Below the pieces are notes generated by a model. The model searched no databases, was not told the DNA's origin, and worked only from the letters and a program-made list of their open reading frames with translations. A program made the position numbers and the translations under genes. This document shows, one piece after another, positions 1 through 9,884 of a stretch of DNA of 64,000 bases. Position 1 is the stretch's first letter; each line of letters begins with the position of its first letter. The stretch covers positions 2,680,001-2,744,000 of the forward strand of contig NZ_CP007739.1 of assembly GCF_000724485.1 (NCBI RefSeq), read 5' to 3'. This stretch comes from Bacillus methanolicus MGA3 (GTDB lineage: Bacteria > Bacillota > Bacilli > Bacillales > Cytobacillaceae).

Positions 1-522
1 AATCTTTTTGTTATTGGCCATCGGAGTGAACGGACAAATTGGTACGATTTGCTGTCCCGGTTTAATCCCAATTTTTATCGCATCTTCCTTGTCATCTGCT
101 CCGATATCAATGAGCATATTTTTGATCTCCATTGGTTTATTGCGTTTTGCATCATCCAAAAGATGCGGTGGGATTGAACCAATTACTCCAATAACAGGGC
201 CATTATCCGTAATAATCTGCACTCGTTGAGCCAGTAAAACTTGGCTCCACCATCCACCAAGTGTTTGGAAGCGAATCATTCCATTGTCCGTGATGGAAGT
301 TACCATAAAACCTACTTCATCCATATGACCGGCAACCATAATGACTGGGCCTGACTCGTCGCCCCGTTTCACTCCAAAGATGCTTCCAAGTCTATCCTGG
401 ATCACTTCATCTGCATATTTGCTAAGCTGTTCTTTAATAAATTTACGGACTTGATGTTCATTGCCCGGTGCACCGGGTAGTTCCGTTAATGTTTTAAAAA
501 GCTGTAATGTTTGTTCATTCAT
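1..522 (-). CDS. ytoP: M42 family glutamyl aminopeptidase, N-terminal part (YtoP-like)
   Basis: Only the first 174 codons lie in the window; the reading frame is open through base 1. The start is ATG at 522 with a GGAG-type ribosome binding site about 8 bases upstream. The protein opens with a peptidase helix ([20 protein letters not shown]) and has the [12 protein letters not shown] motif near residue 66, where His and Asp are metal ligands and binding residues of M42 di-zinc or di-cobalt aminopeptidases. Such cytosolic enzymes trim N-terminal residues from peptides as large oligomers. The position beside ytzB and trmB matches B. subtilis ytoP. The C-terminal catalytic half is outside the window, so completeness cannot be judged. 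Confidence 0.88.
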   Translation of the reverse strand, partial: MNEQTLQLFKTLTELPGAPGNEHQVRKFIKEQLSKYADEVIQDRLGSIFGVKRGDESGPVIMVAGHMDEVGFMVTSITDNGMIRFQTLGGWWSQVLLAQRVQIITDNGPVIGVIGSIPPHLLDDAKRNKPMEIKNMLIDIGADDKEDAIKIGIKPGQQIVPICPFTPMANNKKI

Positions 523-760
523 CGTCCTTAGGCTCCTTTATTTAACCTTTTGTTCAAGAAAATCTTTATATGTATACTGTTTATTTTACAGAACTTTCAC
601 ACGGTCTACCACTTCTTACATGGCAATTGTCATGCAGGTTTTCACAAAATAGTCTGGATATATTATGATTCGCATAAAAAATTTTGGTATGATAAGAAGA
701 GAAAAATGGATCCTTATTTTTTCCCATGGTTGTTGAGCCTTTACTATTGGAGGAATACAA

Positions 761-1078
761 ATGAACTGGAAAACTTTCTTGTTGGGAGTTAGTGCGGGTT
801 TTATTGCCGGTTACGCAGCAAAAGAAATTCTTAATCAAAACAAAACAGTTTCCCCCGAAAAAGTTTTAGATCATGTAAAATCTGAGTTTAAGAAACAAGG
901 TCCGATCAGTGGCTCCTGGATTCAGATGAAAACTGAACCGTACGAAAAGGAGATGCTGCGATACAACGTATACAAAGGTGGAATATTTAGAATGGCAAAT
1001 GGCAAAAACGAACAGATAGAATTCATCGCTGATGCATCTACCGGAACAATTATCGACGCGTATCAGATTTCACAATAA
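761..1078 (+). CDS. ytzB: PepSY-domain small protein with N-terminal membrane segment (YtzB-like)
   Basis: This 105-residue protein starts at ATG 761 behind TTGGAGGAATACAA. Residues 3-20 form a short hydrophobic segment with small residues (GVSAGFIAGYAA), probably an uncleaved membrane anchor. The rest fits a single PepSY domain, ending in the typical FIADASTGTIIDAYQI strand-turn-strand. PepSY domains are thought to bind or inhibit peptidases, and the divergent neighbour is an aminopeptidase, but a functional link is only an inference. A bidirectional terminator follows directly. Confidence 0.75.
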   Translation: MNWKTFLLGVSAGFIAGYAAKEILNQNKTVSPEKVLDHVKSEFKKQGPISGSWIQMKTEPYEKEMLRYNVYKGGIFRMANGKNEQIEFIADASTGTIIDAYQISQ

Positions 1079-1103
1079 TAATTGGAACTTTTTTTATCAA
1101 AAA

Positions 1104-1136
1104 GCAAAAAATCCCCTGAAATAAGGGATTTTTTGT
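1104..1136. terminator. Bidirectional Rho-independent terminator between ytzB and trmB
   Basis: The stem is AAAAATCCC paired with GGGATTTTT around a short AT-rich loop. It has a T-run on the plus side and an A-run before it, so it can stop both converging genes. Confidence 0.75.
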
Positions 1137-1178
1137 TTCATAAAAAAGGACTCACACTTAGAAGAGTCCGTCAAATAT

Positions 1179-1817
1179 TTATCTGAATTTTACTTCACAG
1201 CGGTAAATACGGTTTCCTTTTTCGGAAAATTTTTGTTCATACTCGGTCATCACATTGCCTTCGAAGTTGCTATTATGCAAATCTAGGCTGACATCCTTCA
1301 GCAATAATCCAAATTCTGAAAAGCTGACCAATGAATATTCAAACAAACCTTGATTATCTGTTTTAAAATGAATTTCACCTTCGTCTACAAGAATATCTTT
1401 ATATAAATCAAGGAAAGATTTATATGTTAATCTTCGCTTTTCGTGGCGCTTTTTTGGCCATGGGTCAGAAAAATTCAGATAAATTCTCTCTACGTCCCCT
1501 TTTGCAAAGTATTCCTTCAAATGAGCCGCATTTACATTTAGAAGCTTAACATTTGGCAATTCTGCTTCAATCAGCCTGTCCAATGCGGATACAAGAACAC
1601 TTTCCTGCAATTCAATACCTAGATAATTAATACTTGGATTTTTTCTTGCCATCTCCGTGATAAATCGGCCTTTTCCTGTGCCAATTTCAATATGAAGCGG
1701 TTGGTCCTTTTCAAACGCTTCAGCCCATTTTCCTTTATAATCCTTCGGTGATAAGATTACGTATTGAGGATATTGCTTTATTTTATCCTTTGCCCAAGGT
1801 TTATTTCGTAATCGCAT
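1179..1817 (-). CDS. trmB: tRNA (guanine-N7-)-methyltransferase TrmB
   Basis: TrmB methylates G46 in the tRNA variable loop using S-adenosylmethionine. The 212-residue protein has the SAM-binding loop [10 protein letters not shown] (43-52), the family signature DPWPKKRH (118-125) and a C-terminal [11 protein letters not shown] motif. The open frame extends 15 codons further upstream. However, GAGGTGTAACA sits just before ATG 1817, and the resulting start MRLRNKPWA fits the family, so this start was chosen. The gene corresponds to ytmQ of B. subtilis and keeps its place next to ytzH and ytmP. Confidence 0.95.
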   Translation of the reverse strand: MRLRNKPWAKDKIKQYPQYVILSPKDYKGKWAEAFEKDQPLHIEIGTGKGRFITEMARKNPSINYLGIELQESVLVSALDRLIEAELPNVKLLNVNAAHLKEYFAKGDVERIYLNFSDPWPKKRHEKRRLTYKSFLDLYKDILVDEGEIHFKTDNQGLFEYSLVSFSEFGLLLKDVSLDLHNSNFEGNVMTEYEQKFSEKGNRIYRCEVKFR

Positions 1818-1927
1818 TGTTACACCTCTATAAAATAATATCGTACAAACCATAACATGCAACCTGATAGAAGAGCAACCTTTTTATTTTTATTCCAGGT
1901 AAACAGTTTTCAATGTATAAATGTAAA

Positions 1928-1959
1928 AAGGAATTCACAATATACTAAGTGAATTCCTT
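1928..1959. terminator. Perfect 11-bp stem-loop upstream of ytzH
   Basis: AAGGAATTCAC (1928-1938) pairs perfectly with GTGAATTCCTT (1949-1959) around a 10-base loop. On the minus strand the stem is followed by TTTTTACATTTAT. It could therefore terminate transcripts reading leftward from ytmP before trmB, or sit in the ytzH leader. Both roles are inferences. Confidence 0.5.
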
Positions 1960-1983
1960 CATAAACCGAAAGGGTGATTTGAA

Positions 1984-2262
1984 ATGCCGATAACTCATCA
2001 AGATCAACTAAATTTATTAACAGATATTTTAAGCAATCATCAGGTGGATTGCTGCGGATCAGTTTCCGAATGTGAACAATTGGAACGGTTAGTAAAATCA
2101 TTAATGGTTAACACCAACATCAATGAAAATGTAAAAAATATTTTACAAGAGATCTATCAATACAGCCAGCATGGAATTCAATCTTCTGATTTAGACCGGC
2201 ACATTAAATCAAACCAGGAGCGGTTATCCGAATGGATTAACAATATGAACCATTTTTCTTAA
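1984..2262 (+). CDS. ytzH: YtzH-like protein
   Basis: A 92-residue soluble, mostly helical protein of unknown function, starting at ATG 1984 behind AAGGGTGATTTGAA. It contains a CCGSVSECEQLERL segment (about residues 22-35) with adjacent cysteines and no membrane segment or known catalytic motif. Position between trmB and ytmP matches ytzH of B. subtilis. It converges with ytmP, leaving only 8 bases between the stop codons. Confidence 0.75.
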   Translation: MPITHQDQLNLLTDILSNHQVDCCGSVSECEQLERLVKSLMVNTNINENVKNILQEIYQYSQHGIQSSDLDRHIKSNQERLSEWINNMNHFS

Positions 2263-2270
2263 TAACAACT

Positions 2271-3044
2271 TTATAAAATAACGTCCAAATATTGAATCCA
2301 TTTTTCCATTTCGTCATAGCGTTTTTTGCTTTTATACCATTGGATCGAAGTTAGTGTTTGAGCATGAACATACCACTTCATTCTCAGTTTTAAATCTTCT
2401 GTCAGTTCCGTTCCGTATCGATTTAACCAACTCTCCCATTCATTCTCAGGGATATACCAGTATAAAAGCAAGCCAAGATCAATTGCCGGATCAGCAATCA
2501 TTGCACTATCCCAATCAATTAAATACAATTGGTTGTCGTCAGAGAGAAGCCAATTGTTATGGTTTACATCACAGTGGCAAACCACTTTTTCTTCACAATG
2601 AACGTTGGCAACTTCTTTTCTTAAAAAATCTCTCGCTTTTTTTACAGCTGAAAGCTTAAGTAAATCAGAATCCAATTCTTTTTCAATCATGTGAAGTAGG
2701 GTTTCCGGTTGAAGCGGCGATTTTCCAAGCTTCGTTAACATACCGAGCAAAGGCTTAGATTGATGAATTTTCTTAAGCAGCTTTGCTACCCGGGTATCGT
2801 TCATCTCCGGAGGCTTTAACTCCCGCCCGTATAACCATTGCTGGGCAGTGATCACATCTCCGTTTTCCATTCTCTTCGTCCAAACAAGTTTTGGGACAAT
2901 CCCTTCCGCAGATAAAACTGCTAGGAATGGAGAAGAATTACGCTTTAAAAACAACTTTTGTTCTTCATGCTTGGCAATAAATGCTTCCCCTGTGTTCCCG
3001 CCGGCAGGAACAATCTCCCAATCTTGTCCAAATAAATGTTCCAA
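2271..3044 (-). CDS. ytmP: Phosphotransferase of the aminoglycoside/choline kinase superfamily (YtmP-like)
   Basis: The 257-residue protein has the APH-fold catalytic loop VCHCDVNHNNWLL, in which HCD replaces the usual HGD, followed by the metal-binding LIDWDSA. It probably transfers phosphate from ATP to a small alcohol or amine; the substrate is unknown. The start is TTG at 3044 with AAGGTGA seven bases upstream, and no better ATG exists nearby. It lies downstream of amyX on the same strand, separated by about 210 bases. Confidence 0.8.
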   Translation of the reverse strand: MEHLFGQDWEIVPAGGNTGEAFIAKHEEQKLFLKRNSSPFLAVLSAEGIVPKLVWTKRMENGDVITAQQWLYGRELKPPEMNDTRVAKLLKKIHQSKPLLGMLTKLGKSPLQPETLLHMIEKELDSDLLKLSAVKKARDFLRKEVANVHCEEKVVCHCDVNHNNWLLSDDNQLYLIDWDSAMIADPAIDLGLLLYWYIPENEWESWLNRYGTELTEDLKLRMKWYVHAQTLTSIQWYKSKKRYDEMEKWIQYLDVIL

Positions 3045-3256
3045 AATTGTTCACCTTCAATTTATTCGACAACAGCAGAAATTGGCATCTTCGCCAAATA
3101 CAGCCGAATTATCTTTGAATATATTGGTCCTCAAAAAGATAAAAAAGACAGCTACTGAAAACAATTTTAACAATAGCTATCTTAATAAATATTATCTCCA
3201 TTTGACTGATATCGTCAAGTAATTCAGACGTAAAATATAACGAACAACGCTTTTGA

Positions 3257-5407
3257 TTATTTTACCAGTACATATGAACTTACAGGATTTACCTCGATTT
3301 GCTTTTGGCTAATTGATCGAAAGGGCTTAGCTTTTGCATTTTTGTGATCTGCTAAAATTTCCCATTTCCCACCCAAAGGCAAATCAATTTTTTGAACCGT
3401 TCGTAAAGGATTTAAAACTACTAAGATTGTTTTCCAATGTCCAAATTCCTGTACATCTTCATAAAAGCAGCCTATCAAGGGCTTTGGATAGGGTAGAAAA
3501 CGTATATGCTTCCTTATTAAATCCGCGCGGTGAAAACGAAAAGCCTTATGCGATTTTCTAATTGAAATGATCCCTTTTATATATTCGACATTGTCAGCAA
3601 ATTGTATTTTACGGTCCCAATCAAGCCAGTTGATTTCATCAGGAGACCGGTAACTGTTTCCAACTCCTTTTTTCGTTCGGAAAAATTCCTGTCCGCTGTG
3701 AAGAAATGGTATCCCTTGTGATAACAAAACCATCACCGTTGCCAATCTGTGATGTTTTTGCTTTATTTCTTCATCTGTTCCTTCTTCACAAAGGTTGATT
3801 TTATCCCACATCGTATGATTATCATGACATTCCACATAATTCACTGACTGAATCGGCTCGGTAAAAATGCCTTTATCCATTTTTTCAAAGCCGATACTTC
3901 CAACAAGCAATTGTTTGGCAGACTCATAATAATACTCATTGCCGAGCGCATAGCCGCGGTCGTACAAGTTAAAGGTGCTTCCCTTGATTGAATCCCTAAA
4001 CCAGTCATTAAATTGCCCGATTTCCGGCAAGTATTTTTGATTGCGAATATTTGCTTTTTTTTCAGGAGGTATGGGAGTGTTTAAATTCCATCCCTCACCA
4101 ATTATGATAACTGACTCATCAATTTCGGAAACTGCTTTTCTTATCTCATTTATTGTCTCAATATCAAAAATTCCCATTAAATCAAATCGAAACCCATCGA
4201 CATGATACTCTTTCAACCAAAAAAGGACAGAATCAATGATAAATTTCCGCACCATCTTTCGCTCAGTTGCAATATCATTTCCAACTCCCGTGCCGTTTGA
4301 TGGCATTCCAAACTCATCATGCCGAAAATAATAGCCAGGGACAATTTTTTCAAATGAAGATTGTTCACGAATGTACACATGATTATAAACAACATCCATA
4401 ATGACTCTTATTCCCTGCTTTTGAATAGAATAGATCATTTCCTTTAATTCGATGATTCGTTTATAAGGATCATGTGGATTCGTCGAATAGCTTCCTTCGG
4501 GAACGTTAAAATGCAAGGGATTATATCCCCAGTTATATTTGTTGGCCGGTTTCAATTCATCTACTCCTTCAAAATCATGGAAAGGAAGGAATTCGATATG
4601 AGTAATACCGAGATCTTTCACATAGGAAAGGCACGTTGGCAATCCGTCCTTTCCGGTTGTACCCGTTTCTCCGGCTCCGGAATACAATCCCTTATTTTTA
4701 ACTCCGCTGTTAGGATGAATGGTAAAATCACGAATATGTGTTTCATAAATGACCGTATCAACCGCATGTTGAAACGGCGGCAAAGAAGGTTTTTCACGGC
4801 GGGTCTTTGCCAAGTTAACAATGACTCCCTTTTTTCCGTTAACCGTTACGGCAACTGCATAAGGATCAACAGCTTCTTTCCATTCAAGATTTACGCAAAC
4901 AAGGTATGAATAATGATAACATTCCAAATCCCGATGAACTTCAGTAAACCAAACACCAAATTCCCCTCTTTCCATCGGAAGCGGTTCCAATTCTTTTCCT
5001 CCCGGCTCATGGAGCTTCAATTTCACCTTTACTGCTGTCGGTGCCCAAAGTTTAAAAATGGTTTTTTCTTTTGAATAAGTAATTCCAAGATCGTTTCCAT
5101 CATAATAAAAACGCTCATCAAAAGCCTGAGTTCGAATCACCGCACCAATTTGAAGGTCTGTTTTTCCTTCATGTTCATCTGTAATCCAATATTGCTTTCC
5201 AAATTCCGGTTCAATTTCAGAATGGCAAATATATTTTATCGAATCATCCAGCTTAACTGTTTCGATGATTGTAAGCTCACTGTTTATTTCCTCATTCGTT
5301 AAATGAAAATAGGAAGAAGAGCCGCCGTGATAGGAATTAGGGAGTAAAATCGTTATGACTTGTAAGTCGTCAAGATAAGCAAGAAATTGCCTGTCAATCG
5401 CAATCAC
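3257..5407 (-). CDS. amyX: Type I pullulanase AmyX
   Basis: A GH13 debranching enzyme that cleaves alpha-1,6 links in pullulan and glycogen or starch branches. The 716-residue protein has an N-terminal extension, a CBM48-like domain (about 100-190) and a GH13 barrel. The barrel shows the pullulanase signature YNWGYNP (291-297), region I DVVYNHV (338-344), region II GFRFDLM with nucleophile Asp409, region III GEGW with acid Glu438, and region IV ECHDNHT with Asp529. There is no signal peptide, so it should act in the cytoplasm, consistent with glycogen breakdown alongside glgP. The start is GTG 5407 behind AAAGGAGATGA. It is intact and of normal length. Confidence 0.95.
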   Translation of the reverse strand: MIAIDRQFLAYLDDLQVITILLPNSYHGGSSSYFHLTNEEINSELTIIETVKLDDSIKYICHSEIEPEFGKQYWITDEHEGKTDLQIGAVIRTQAFDERFYYDGNDLGITYSKEKTIFKLWAPTAVKVKLKLHEPGGKELEPLPMERGEFGVWFTEVHRDLECYHYSYLVCVNLEWKEAVDPYAVAVTVNGKKGVIVNLAKTRREKPSLPPFQHAVDTVIYETHIRDFTIHPNSGVKNKGLYSGAGETGTTGKDGLPTCLSYVKDLGITHIEFLPFHDFEGVDELKPANKYNWGYNPLHFNVPEGSYSTNPHDPYKRIIELKEMIYSIQKQGIRVIMDVVYNHVYIREQSSFEKIVPGYYFRHDEFGMPSNGTGVGNDIATERKMVRKFIIDSVLFWLKEYHVDGFRFDLMGIFDIETINEIRKAVSEIDESVIIIGEGWNLNTPIPPEKKANIRNQKYLPEIGQFNDWFRDSIKGSTFNLYDRGYALGNEYYYESAKQLLVGSIGFEKMDKGIFTEPIQSVNYVECHDNHTMWDKINLCEEGTDEEIKQKHHRLATVMVLLSQGIPFLHSGQEFFRTKKGVGNSYRSPDEINWLDWDRKIQFADNVEYIKGIISIRKSHKAFRFHRADLIRKHIRFLPYPKPLIGCFYEDVQEFGHWKTILVVLNPLRTVQKIDLPLGGKWEILADHKNAKAKPFRSISQKQIEVNPVSSYVLVK

Positions 5408-5583
5408 AAATGAATCATCTCCTTTGCATCCTCTACTTCCGAGATTTTATATTATTTCGTTAAGATTAGGAGAACATTCTGATGAACCACAACTTGTATA
5501 GGGGCAGAACGAACGAATTCTTCCATCAGCATGGACAAGTAAGATAAAACATATCTTTTCCATAAACCGACCATTGCTGCCAC

Positions 5584-6579
5584 CTATTCAATATTTTTCT
5601 CTGCATCAAGTATCTCCCATTCCATTCTCCGCATGCTTGTAGTCTGACAATACTCAAGTAGGATTTGGGCTGCTTTTAATTGCTTATGTTTCAAAGGTGA
5701 ACGCATTCTTCTCAAAGGTGTAAACCATTCATCAAGATTCCTTTTTTCCACAAGTCGTACATCATAAGGTGCTTCTTTGTAATCAATATATCCATTTCTT
5801 GAAAGAATTGCTTTACGAACAGGAATATCGATTTCATACAAACGGAAAAGCTTTTGAATGATTTTTTCCGTCCGGTTCAAAGCAAGTAGAGGATTTAAGA
5901 TTTTTTTTTCTGTATTTTTATAACGCTTTGACCAAAAACGATTTTTTGACCCAATAAATACAGCATGATTTTCTTCTTCCAAAAACGATATACACCACAC
6001 GTCTGTAGGGGTTAACATAATAATTTCCAGTTCAACTGGCGCCTCTTTTAATAGAAAGACCGGATTGTATAGAATGAGAAATGTATCCGGAAAACGCTGT
6101 AGGAAGAATTTAAGTTTTTCATCAAAATAATATTTGTGATCAACTGCTGATTTTTCAGTAAGGGTTGAACTCGCCCATTTCATCTGAAAACGGAAAAGCT
6201 GATCAAGGAATTGCTGCTTTAATTCATCAATGGAATTTGGGCGAAACGGAAGCAAAGCTGTAAATTGAAGCCCAAATTCTTCCTTTTGTTCTTGTTCCTC
6301 ATCTCGGACAATCTTTTCTTCATCCTTGTTTTCTTTTGGTCTTAAACGAAAAATACACTTTATTTTATCTATGATCGGCTGTTTCTCATCTTCCAACAAT
6401 AAGGATAATTCCTTTTGATTGTTTTGGTTAATGATATCCTTATTGATATCCCAATTCTCCCAAATGTCTTTTATTCGCTCCCACTGCTGTCTTTTCAAAC
6501 GAACAAAACGGGAAGGATATACAAAGATATCTTGTTCATATCTAGAAACGTAATCTTGAAGTTTGATTAACTGTCCCAT
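5584..6579 (-). CDS. ytlQ: Conserved Bacillus protein, possibly with a nuclease-related (NERD-like) domain (YtlQ-like)
   Basis: A 331-residue hydrophilic protein without signal peptide or membrane segment. The opening MGQLIKLQDYVSRYEQDIF and the KRQQW segment resemble Bacillus proteins I remember being annotated as NERD-domain; I cannot point to a clear catalytic motif. A charged Glu/Lys-rich linker (about 85-105) separates a short N-terminal part from the main domain. Two ATGs, at 6585 and 6579, compete; GGAAGG is too close to the first, so 6579 was preferred. Lies between amyX and thpR as ytlQ does in B. subtilis. Confidence 0.65.
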   Translation of the reverse strand: MGQLIKLQDYVSRYEQDIFVYPSRFVRLKRQQWERIKDIWENWDINKDIINQNNQKELSLLLEDEKQPIIDKIKCIFRLRPKENKDEEKIVRDEEQEQKEEFGLQFTALLPFRPNSIDELKQQFLDQLFRFQMKWASSTLTEKSAVDHKYYFDEKLKFFLQRFPDTFLILYNPVFLLKEAPVELEIIMLTPTDVWCISFLEEENHAVFIGSKNRFWSKRYKNTEKKILNPLLALNRTEKIIQKLFRLYEIDIPVRKAILSRNGYIDYKEAPYDVRLVEKRNLDEWFTPLRRMRSPLKHKQLKAAQILLEYCQTTSMRRMEWEILDAEKNIE

Positions 6580-6632
6580 CAACATTGCCTTCCTTTAATT
6601 TCTTTTATATTTGAAGACTTTATACAAATAAA

Positions 6633-7205
6633 CTATTCAGTTAGAAGCGGAAATGTTGCAACTGCTTCATATTTTGGCGTTTTCTCGAAGTGCGTCTGAT
6701 ATAAGACCACATCTTTCGCCTCAAATGTAATCGGCTCTTTTTCAATGCTATTATTTTCTGTTAAAAAGACTGGTGAAAAAGAAGAAGAACCCGTCCATTT
6801 TCTAGCTAATGTAATATGGGGAGAAAATGGCCTCGTTTCAAGTTGAAATCCTGCTTTTTCACATGCTGAAAATACAAGGTTTCTCAATTGATGGAGGCGC
6901 TCTTCTTTATGAAGCCCCGCCCAAAAAATTCTCGGAGAATCCTTTCTGCCAAAAGTTCCAAAGTGCTGAATCGTCAAGGAAAAAACACTTGTCCCATTAA
7001 TATTCTTTTGAACAAGCTCTTTTGTTCTATTTAATTGGCTGCAAGAAGCATTGCCTAAAAATGCAAGTGTAATATGATAATCTTCAGGGTGAACCCACCT
7101 CGCAAACTTCAGCTCGCTCTTTAATTGTTCTGCTTTTTCGTGCAACAATTGTTTTGCTTCTTTTGGCAAACGAACTGCTAAAAAATAGTGTGGATTTTTC
7201 TCCAT
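6633..7205 (-). CDS. thpR: RNA 2',3'-cyclic phosphodiesterase (2'-5' RNA ligase family) ThpR
   Basis: This 2H phosphoesterase has both catalytic HxTx tetrads: HITL at 44-47 (within DYHITLAFLG) and HITL at 130-133 (within PHITLARK). The family opens 2',3'-cyclic phosphates at RNA ends. At 190 residues from ATG 7205 it has the usual length. The open frame runs 37 codons further upstream but that extension is basic and family-atypical, while AAAGGG lies 12 bases before the chosen ATG. A TTG seven codons upstream is the alternative start. It corresponds to ytlP and is divergent from ytkP. Confidence 0.88.
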   Translation of the reverse strand: MEKNPHYFLAVRLPKEAKQLLHEKAEQLKSELKFARWVHPEDYHITLAFLGNASCSQLNRTKELVQKNINGTSVFSLTIQHFGTFGRKDSPRIFWAGLHKEERLHQLRNLVFSACEKAGFQLETRPFSPHITLARKWTGSSSFSPVFLTENNSIEKEPITFEAKDVVLYQTHFEKTPKYEAVATFPLLTE

Positions 7206-7406
7206 TCGTTGAATTCGCCCTTTCAAAAAACGTTTTTTACCTATTTTAGCAAATCTTTTTACAAATTGGCAGAATCGAGAGGCAAGAGAGATATCGACCA
7301 TTCTCAGATATTTCAAACAACTTTTAGAATAAATTCTTCATTGATAAAGTTGCTGCGTTTTAATAAGATGAAGTTAATTCATTGAACAGAATAGGAATGA
7401 TAAAAA

Positions 7407-8339
7407 ATGAGAGTCGTTGAAAATATTGCAGATTTAATCGGAAATACTCCGCTCATAAAACTGAACCGAGTTGGCCCGAAGGATGGAGCGACTATCTATT
7501 TAAAACTTGAATTTTTCAATCCTAGTAAAAGCGTTAAGGACCGCGCAGCTTATCATATGATTGTCACAGCTGAAAAAGAAGGCAAATTGAAACCTGGCTC
7601 TGTAATCATTGAACCAACAAGCGGAAATACCGGTATTGGTCTTGCCATGAATGCAGCCGCAAGAGGGTACCGTGCGATTATCGTAATGCCGGATACGATG
7701 ACACAAGAAAGGATAAACATTTTGAAAGCATATGGCGCAGAAGTTGTACTGACACCTGGGGATGAAAAAATGCCGGGAGCCATAAAAAAGGCAAAAGAGC
7801 TTGCTTCTGAAATTCCCGACAGTTACATACCAATGCAGTTTGAAAACAAGGCGAATCCGGAAGCTCACCGCAAATCAACAGCTCTTGAAATCATAGAAGC
7901 CATGAAACAAATCGGGAAGCCGTTAAAAGCTTTTGTGGCGGCTGCCGGAACAGGCGGAACCATTACAGGAACAGGGGAAGTCCTTCGCGATCATTACCCG
8001 GATCTAACTGTTCATGTAGTAGAACCTGCAGGCTCCCCGGTGCTTTCAGGCGGAAAACCCGGCAAACATAAGCTCGTCGGAACAAGCCCTGGATTTATAC
8101 CTGACATTCTCAATCAAGATGTGTATGATAAAATTCATTTAATTAAAGATGAAGAGGCATATGAAATAACACGGCGCCTTGCGAAAGAAGAAGGAATTCT
8201 TGTTGGCCCTTCATCAGGTGCAGCATGTTTCGCAGCGATTGAGACAGCTAAACAGCTTTCACCGGAAGATGTCGTTGTGTGCATTGTTAGTGATACAGGT
8301 GAACGATATCTATCGAGTGACTTATTCGAATTCAATTAA
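7407..8339 (+). CDS. ytkP: Cysteine synthase family PLP enzyme (YtkP-like)
   Basis: The 310-residue fold-type II PLP enzyme has the Schiff-base lysine in SVKDR (Lys44), the phosphate/substrate loop EPTSGNTGIGLA, the glycine-rich GTGGTITGTG and the C-terminal GPSSGAA. This pattern is that of O-acetylserine sulfhydrylase (CysK/CysM). The B. subtilis homolog is a paralog of CysK whose precise role is not fixed, so cysteine synthesis from O-acetylserine and sulfide is likely but not certain. The start ATG 7407 follows AGGAATGAT. Confidence 0.88.
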   Translation: MRVVENIADLIGNTPLIKLNRVGPKDGATIYLKLEFFNPSKSVKDRAAYHMIVTAEKEGKLKPGSVIIEPTSGNTGIGLAMNAAARGYRAIIVMPDTMTQERINILKAYGAEVVLTPGDEKMPGAIKKAKELASEIPDSYIPMQFENKANPEAHRKSTALEIIEAMKQIGKPLKAFVAAAGTGGTITGTGEVLRDHYPDLTVHVVEPAGSPVLSGGKPGKHKLVGTSPGFIPDILNQDVYDKIHLIKDEEAYEITRRLAKEEGILVGPSSGAACFAAIETAKQLSPEDVVVCIVSDTGERYLSSDLFEFN

Positions 8340-8340
8340 A

Positions 8341-8378
8341 AAAAACAGGGCTGCCTCATAAGCAAAGGGTCAGCCCCC
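8341..8378 (-). terminator. GGCTG-family palindrome acting as pepV terminator
   Basis: On the minus strand GGGCTG pairs with CAGCCC across a loop that includes CTTATGAGG. It is followed by TGTTTTTTTT, a good terminator for pepV. The arms belong to the dispersed GGCTGNCNCATAAG repeat family found elsewhere in the window. Confidence 0.7.
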
Positions 8379-8459
8379 TCCAATACTTAGACAAACAATA
8401 ATAAAACCTTTCTATGTATTGTTATTGTTAGAGATAATCAGCTGCATCCAGCGTAAAGT

Positions 8460-9884
8460 TTAGTCAGAAGCTAATTCGTAAATCGCCTGTGCATAAATAG
8501 CGGTTGCCTTTAACAAATCATCAATTATGATGTACTCATCTTTTTGATGGGCAACATCCGGCCTTCCAGGAAACAGTGGACCAAAGGCGACCCCAGACTT
8601 TAAGGAACGCGCGTACGTTCCACCGCCAATTGAAAGCAGTTCTGCCTTCTCACCTGTTTGTTCTTCATATACCTTCTTTAATTTTTGTACAAGCAAATCT
8701 TTTTCATCAACATGATGCGGCTTTGAATCAGAGAAATTTTCAATTTTAAAGCCCTCTTTTTTAAGCAATAGCTCTAGTTGATCCTTCTTTTCATCCATAT
8801 CATCAGTTACCGGATAACGCAAATTGATTCCAAGCTGCCCTCCATGTTCCTGGGTATAGCTGAGTTTTCCAACGTTAATGGTTAAATCTCCTGTAATATC
8901 ATCAGAATATGCAATCCCGAGTTCCTGTCCGCGCGATTCTTTCGAGAGGTACCTTGTTACGAAAGAAAAAAAGTGCTGCGCTTTCGGATCAGTTTTCAAT
9001 TGGGACAAAAATTCTGCCAGAAGCAATCCTGCATTAACTCCTTTTTCCGGTTCCATACCATGGGCTGATACACCTTCCAATTCAATGATTAATTCACCTT
9101 TATCCACATGGCACTTTCCTTCGAGTTTACGCTGTTTTCGAAATTCATCAAACCGCTGGATAACTTCTGTTTGCTGGTCACGAACAAAGAGTCCGGCTTT
9201 CGCGAAATCAGGAACCATATTGTACCTTCTTCCGGAAGTAAATCGAGTTACTTCAATTTTCGCAACATCACCATGATTTGCATCGTCCTCAAAAGATTGG
9301 ACAATATCAAAATCAGAGATCCCTTTTTCCGCATATATGATCGGGAAATCTGCATCAGGGGCAAAACCCATGGACGGCATTTCTTCATATTTAAAATATG
9401 TATCAACACAGCGCCAATCGCTCTCTTCATCTGTACCGATAATCATCCGAACCCGCTTTTTTAAAGGAAGATCGAGTTCTTTTACAATTTTCATAGCATA
9501 GTAAGCGGCCATAGTCGGACCTTTATCATCAATCGCACCCCGTGCAAATATTTTCCCGTCCCGGATTTCAGCTCCGTATGGGTCGCTCGTCCATCCGTCC
9601 CCTCCAGGCACAACATCGACATGACAAAGAATGCCCACTAATTCTTCCCCTTCACCGAATTCCAAGTGCCCAGCGACATTTTCAACGTTTTTTGCCTTGA
9701 ATCCGTCTTTTTCTCCGAGTTCGAGCATATAGGATAACGCTTCCTTTACCCCCGGGCCGAGCGGAGCATCGGAAGTGGCATTTTCTTCATCTAAAACACT
9801 CTTAATTCTTAAAAGATTTTGTGTATCTTGAATCAGTTCTTCTTTCCTTTTAGCAACCTCTTTTATCCAATCGATTGCTTCCAC
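8460..9884 (-). CDS. pepV: Dipeptidase PepV
   Basis: An M20 family metallopeptidase of 474 residues, normal for PepV, which releases amino acids from dipeptides in the cytosol. Metal ligands are visible as CHVD (His88), GAIDDKG (Asp119) and the general base/ligand pair in GTDEES (Glu153-Glu154). A second HAHG-like segment, VSAHGMEPEKG, is in the lid domain. The start is GTG 9884 behind an ideal AGGAGG eight bases upstream. It corresponds to ytjP of B. subtilis. Confidence 0.93.
   Translation of the reverse strand: MEAIDWIKEVAKRKEELIQDTQNLLRIKSVLDEENATSDAPLGPGVKEALSYMLELGEKDGFKAKNVENVAGHLEFGEGEELVGILCHVDVVPGGDGWTSDPYGAEIRDGKIFARGAIDDKGPTMAAYYAMKIVKELDLPLKKRVRMIIGTDEESDWRCVDTYFKYEEMPSMGFAPDADFPIIYAEKGISDFDIVQSFEDDANHGDVAKIEVTRFTSGRRYNMVPDFAKAGLFVRDQQTEVIQRFDEFRKQRKLEGKCHVDKGELIIELEGVSAHGMEPEKGVNAGLLLAEFLSQLKTDPKAQHFFSFVTRYLSKESRGQELGIAYSDDITGDLTINVGKLSYTQEHGGQLGINLRYPVTDDMDEKKDQLELLLKKEGFKIENFSDSKPHHVDEKDLLVQKLKKVYEEQTGEKAELLSIGGGTYARSLKSGVAFGPLFPGRPDVAHQKDEYIIIDDLLKATAIYAQAIYELASD

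Noticed and set aside
4472..4909. Open frame antisense to amyX (145 codons)
   Set aside because: Shadow of the pullulanase coding frame.
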